Assembly (NCBI GenBank): GCA_031400455.1 | Contig: JANNPX010000046.1 | Coordinates: 1-64,000 of the forward strand | Source of the DNA: JANXYW01 sp031400455 | Lineage (GTDB): Bacteria; Chloroflexota; Dehalococcoidia; DSTF01; JACRBR01 | Length of the DNA: 64,000 nt | Direction of reading: 5' to 3' | Part shown: piece by piece, positions 60,762-64,000 of the stretch | Layout of the letters: each line of letters opens with the position of its first letter | Numbering within the stretch: position 1 is the first letter of the stretch | The notes under the pieces: model-generated | The model's database searches: none | What the model was told of the DNA's origin: nothing | Seen by the model: the letters and a program-made list of their open reading frames with translations, nothing else | Made by a program: the position numbers and the translations under genes

Positions 60762-61945
60762 CGTCGCGCTCTTCGTTGCGCGTACCAGCCCGACGCCGCG
60801 ATAACCACCGCTATCGCCGCAAGCGCACCGCGCAGAAGCTCGCCGCGGCCATCGTCGCCCGAATTCGATGCGACCAACGCACTCGCCCTCGGTTCCGGCG
60901 CTAGCGCGATGCCGCCGACCGCAGCGGGCGCGGCAGCCTTCGGGTGCGCGACAAAGAACGCCCAGATGAGATCGGTCGCCGAGATTTGGTGCGTGGTGTA
61001 TCCCAAACTGGGCACATCGACGGCGCCCGGCCACGTGTGGCCGCCGCCATCCACCGCGTAGAGCTGGACGATCGCGCCGAGACCGCAGGCGCCGTACTGC
61101 ACGAGCCGCACCTCCGTGCTGACCTGCGACTCCTGACGCCCGCCCGTGCAGCCATTGTGCGTGGACCAGTCGGCGCTCACATCCTCTGCGGGCGTGTTGT
61201 TGTCGATGGGCAGCCGGAAGTTCGTGGTGCCCGTCACGCCGCCGAAACCTCCATTGAACGGCACCGTTGCGTCGGCAGTTCCGTGAAACCCGATGAACGG
61301 CACGGGCGCCGTATCGCTGCACACCTCCGACGGATTGAGGTTCAGCGCCATTGGTGGATAGTAGGATCCGGTCACCGGCGCGATGGCAGCTATGCGTCCA
61401 GAGAGGCTACACGCCAGGCGGACGGACATCATCCCGCCGTTCGACATGCCCGTAGAGAACACGCGATCCTGATCGATGCAGAGCTGCGCTTCGAGCGCGT
61501 CGAGCGTCGCCGTCACGAAGGCGAGATCGTTCGGCTCCGGCGGACTGGCCAGCATCCACGCATTGAAGTGCGTGTACGGAATGGCGGCCGTCGTCAGGCC
61601 CTGCGGATAGACGACGATGAACCCCTCGGCGTCCGCCTTCGTTGAAAAGCCGCTGTAGAACTCCTGCTCGGTCGCGTTCGACGTGGCGCCGTGAATGTTG
61701 AATACCAGCGGCAGGGCAGCGGAGCCGGAGTACGACGGCGGCACGTGCAGACGGTACGTGCGCGTGCCATCGGCGGTCGCGATGGTCTCCACCGATGTGC
61801 CGGAGCCGTGCGGTCGAGCGGGCGTGCACGTTCCAGCCGCGGCGGGCGCGGCGCGCGCGGGCACCGACGTTCCGACCGTGGCCGTCGCGAAGACCAGCAG
61901 CGCGCATGCCGCAACGAGACGAACCAACGAGCTCAAACGGTGCAT
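60758..61945 (-). CDS. Secreted PHB-depolymerase-like esterase with C-terminal anchor
   Basis: A 395-residue exported alpha/beta hydrolase of the LpqC/PHB depolymerase type (PF10503). A signal peptide (about 1-32) precedes the catalytic domain with the oxyanion part FNIHGATSNA (83-92), Ser168 in GMSNG, Asp225 (HGTADATVPF) and His303 (GGGHTWPG). Conserved cysteines (C40, C156, C179, C209) suggest disulfides. The last 30 residues hold a membrane helix and RRARR tail, so it is probably surface-anchored. Substrates may be polyesters or aromatic esters. It converges on the copper operon, sharing 4 bp. Confidence 0.9.
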   Translation of the reverse strand: MHRLSSLVRLVAACALLVFATATVGTSVPARAAPAAAGTCTPARPHGSGTSVETIATADGTRTYRLHVPPSYSGSAALPLVFNIHGATSNATEQEFYSGFSTKADAEGFIVVYPQGLTTAAIPYTHFNAWMLASPPEPNDLAFVTATLDALEAQLCIDQDRVFSTGMSNGGMMSVRLACSLSGRIAAIAPVTGSYYPPMALNLNPSEVCSDTAPVPFIGFHGTADATVPFNGGFGGVTGTTNFRLPIDNNTPAEDVSADWSTHNGCTGGRQESQVSTEVRLVQYGACGLGAIVQLYAVDGGGHTWPGAVDVPSLGYTTHQISATDLIWAFFVAHPKAAAPAAVGGIALAPEPRASALVASNSGDDGRGELLRGALAAIAVVIAASGWYAQRRARR

Positions 61946-62101
61946 GGGCCATCCCGGATTGGCGGTGCTCCAGTCCGCTCACCGTATATGATCGTGCCGC
62001 CGGCCGGCCACTGGAGTTCGCAACTCGGTGGCCGCCGGGTCGTCGCGGCGGTAGGATCGCCCGAGGGGCGCATTCCACCGCCCCGTACGGGGGGTTGCAT
62101 C

Positions 62102-63862
62102 ATGCGTCATCTACAGCCGGTGGCCGGCATACTCATCGCGGCGGGAGCTCTCGTGCTCCTTGCGTTCGGCGGCTCCCACGCCGCCATGGCGGTTCCGGGC
62201 GTCGTGCCGAGGTTCGAGGACGCGGCTTGCCCCATGGAGCTCCCGGCCGGCCAGCTTGAGGAGGACGTCCGTTGTGGCTACCTGACGGCCGCCGAGACGC
62301 GCGGCAGCGACGACGGGCGAACCGTGAAGCTCGCGGTGGCGATCCTGAAGTCGACATCGTCGCGACCCGAGACGGATCCGGTCGTGTACCTTACCGGCGG
62401 TCCGGGAGGCCCCGCGCTCAATGGAGAACTGCAGGGGCTGGGGCAAGCGGAGTTCGCGTCGTTCATCCAGTCGGAGCGGGATTTCGTCTTCTTCGACCAG
62501 CGCGGCACAGGATTGTCGGAGCCCGGGCTGTATTGTCCGGAAACCGAGAACCTTACGCCGGAGGATCTGGCGCTGCACCGTACACCAGCGGAGGCGCGCG
62601 CGAACGGCGACGCGAAGCTTCTCGCCTGCCGCGATCGCTGGGTCGCTGACGGCGTGAATCTCGATTCGTACAGCAGCGTCGCGACGGCGCACGACGTCGC
62701 CGACCTGATGCGTGTGCTGCGGTACGGCGACTACAACCTGTACGGCACGTCGTACGGACCGCGCGCGATCCTCGCCGCCATGCGCGAGACACCGCAGCAC
62801 ATCCGCAGTGTGATCCTCGACTCGCCGTTGGCGCTGCAACCGAATGGCGCGCTCGAGCAGGGACGCGACTTGCAGCGATCGCTGGGCGAAGTGTTCGACT
62901 CATGCGCGGCGGATGCGGCGTGCCACGCGGCATACCCCCGGTTGGAAGAGCAGTACTGGGAGGTCGTCAACCGCACGAACGATCAGCCGATCGAGGTGGA
63001 GATCCAAGACGCAAACGGAGACCCGCTGACCATTTCGATCACGGGCAGCACGTTGCTGTCCGGTACGTTCGTCGCGCTCTACAGCACCTCGGTGATCAGT
63101 GTCCTCCCGTTTGCCACGGACGCGATCTGGAACGGCAACAACGGCATCGTTGCATTGCTGGCGCAGGAACTCGTGTTCGCGTTCAGCGGCTTTGCCGACG
63201 TCATGGGTACGTCGGTGCAATGCAACGAGGACATCCCCTTCTACACCGCCGAGTTGATGCGCGCGGCAAACAAGGGCGTGCGTCAGGAGATCATCGACTC
63301 CGGCATCGGGATATCGACGCAGGTCGAGCTCGACGCCCAGTTGGCGTTTTGCCGGGCATGGGGCGCGCCGAAACCACGGCCGATAGAGAACCAGGCGGTA
63401 GTCAGCAGCATCCCGGCGCTCGTGCTCAGCGGCCAGTTCGACCCGATCACGCCGCCGAGCTACGGCAAGCTCGCGGCGGAGAAGCTATCGCGCAGCTACT
63501 GGTTCGAGTTCCGTAGCTCCGGTCACGGCGTCACGTACCAGCAATACGATTGCGCATCCGGCATGATCACGCAGTTCCTCGACCGCCCGACGACAGAACC
63601 CGACTCCGACTGCCTCGCGACGATCGAACCGCTCGACTGGGTGATCGGCGACGCTCCGCCGCCACCGCCGACGGAGCCGCAGCCGATCGCGACACCAGCA
63701 GCGCGGCCACCGTCAGGTATCACTGCGCCCGACACCGGTACGGGAGGTTCGCCGGCGGCCGGCGTTCGCACGGGATGGATGATCGGGATGTTGCTAGTCG
63801 GCGGCTGTCTCATGGCGGCTGGTGCGTCGAACGCGATCCGTTTGGGACGCTCAAGCAGGTAG
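62102..63862 (+). CDS. Secreted TAP-like alpha/beta-hydrolase with PDTG C-terminal motif
   Basis: A 586-residue exported hydrolase of the tripeptidyl-aminopeptidase type (AB hydrolase plus TAP C-terminal domain). The signal peptide is 1-30; VVYLTGGPGG (94-103) is the oxyanion region; Ser217 lies in GTSYG; the Asp is in GQFDPITPP and the His in SSGHGVTYQQ. The Pro-rich tail ends with APDTGTGG, a membrane helix (GWMIGMLLVGGCLMAAG) and RSSR, resembling a sortase or related sorting signal. The ATG follows GGGGGG. Peptide release from the N-terminus is likely but not proven. Confidence 0.88.
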   Translation: MRHLQPVAGILIAAGALVLLAFGGSHAAMAVPGVVPRFEDAACPMELPAGQLEEDVRCGYLTAAETRGSDDGRTVKLAVAILKSTSSRPETDPVVYLTGGPGGPALNGELQGLGQAEFASFIQSERDFVFFDQRGTGLSEPGLYCPETENLTPEDLALHRTPAEARANGDAKLLACRDRWVADGVNLDSYSSVATAHDVADLMRVLRYGDYNLYGTSYGPRAILAAMRETPQHIRSVILDSPLALQPNGALEQGRDLQRSLGEVFDSCAADAACHAAYPRLEEQYWEVVNRTNDQPIEVEIQDANGDPLTISITGSTLLSGTFVALYSTSVISVLPFATDAIWNGNNGIVALLAQELVFAFSGFADVMGTSVQCNEDIPFYTAELMRAANKGVRQEIIDSGIGISTQVELDAQLAFCRAWGAPKPRPIENQAVVSSIPALVLSGQFDPITPPSYGKLAAEKLSRSYWFEFRSSGHGVTYQQYDCASGMITQFLDRPTTEPDSDCLATIEPLDWVIGDAPPPPPTEPQPIATPAARPPSGITAPDTGTGGSPAAGVRTGWMIGMLLVGGCLMAAGASNAIRLGRSSR

Positions 63863-63872
63863 GGACGAATAT

Positions 63873-64000
63873 ATGACGACTCTCGACTATGACCTGATCG
63901 TGGTGGGCGCCGGCGCGGGCGGCGCGGTGGTGGCGGCGCGTGCTAGCGAAGACCCGCGGATCCGCGTGCTTCTGGTGGAGTCGGGACCGGACTATCCGAA
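63873..64000 (+). CDS. GMC oxidoreductase, N-terminal fragment
   Basis: The first 42 residues of a flavoprotein: YDLIVVGAGAGGAVVAARAS with the FAD-binding GxGxxG and the second Rossmann strand VLLVESGPDYP. This is the start of the glucose-methanol-choline oxidoreductase family, which oxidise alcohols. The rest lies beyond the window. It follows the TAP-like gene by 10 bp on the same strand. Confidence 0.85.
   Translation, partial: MTTLDYDLIVVGAGAGGAVVAARASEDPRIRVLLVESGPDYP

Overview
The window is about 64 kb of GC-rich chromosomal DNA with densely packed genes on both strands. No single gene fixes the taxonomy. The mix of an ECF sigma factor coupled to a DUF5667 anti-sigma-like protein, deazaflavin-type nitroreductase (DUF385), PHB-depolymerase-like and TAP-like esterases, a Wzy-ligase/TPR fusion and leaderless promoters suggests an uncultured Chloroflexota lineage, perhaps Dehalococcoidia-like. 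That is an inference. There are no phage genes, transposases or CRISPR arrays; two intact tRNA genes (Thr-CGT, Lys-TTT) and one tRNA-Arg remnant are present.

Layout. 0-6 kb: an ArsR-type regulator, a small membrane protein and an MMPL exporter (cut by the window edge), then an amidohydrolase, a PLP aminotransferase and a crotonase in one run. 6-12 kb: a GYD protein, an alpha/beta hydrolase fused to a class III cyclase, and two half-ABC exporters that fit an asymmetric heterodimer. 12.2-15.1 kb: an unfamiliar six-gene operon with a ribbon-helix-helix regulator, two small soluble proteins, a duplicated membrane protein, a cysteine-less thioredoxin-fold protein and a DUF4097 protein. 15-20.5 kb: a divergent polysaccharide deacetylase, tRNA-Thr, a beta-helix protein, a YdcZ transporter, a short-chain dehydrogenase and a second DUF4097 gene coupled to a cyclase. 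20.6-28 kb: lysS, greA (without its acidic tip), a membrane-anchored GH18-like protein, rsmD-coaD, a coiled-coil protein and a glycosyltransferase. 28-35 kb: an AddA/AddB helicase-nuclease pair. 35-42 kb: two dehydrogenase-type enzymes, YajQ, small membrane proteins, an XRE regulator, a truncated PadR gene, the tRNA-Arg remnant, an aminoglycoside phosphotransferase-like gene and a DHFR-like gene. 42.7-48.4 kb: tRNA-Lys, ECF sigma/DUF5667 and a Wzy-TPR protein. 48.5-52.4 kb: a peptide-type ABC importer without its ATPases. 53.5-61 kb: valS and a copper operon (csoR, copZ, copA with a C-terminal cupredoxin domain, cupredoxin lipoprotein). 60.8-64 kb: two secreted esterases/peptidases and the start of a GMC oxidoreductase.

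A recurring theme is small repeats. At least five families of short palindromic repeats are scattered between genes, and some copies sit in frame inside valS, copA and the Wzy ligase gene. A second class consists of short tracts of heptanucleotide units, several lying immediately beside promoters or start codons. The most interesting loci are the RHH/DUF4097 operon with its tandem operator, the CopA-cupredoxin fusion, and the in-frame repeat insertions in conserved genes.
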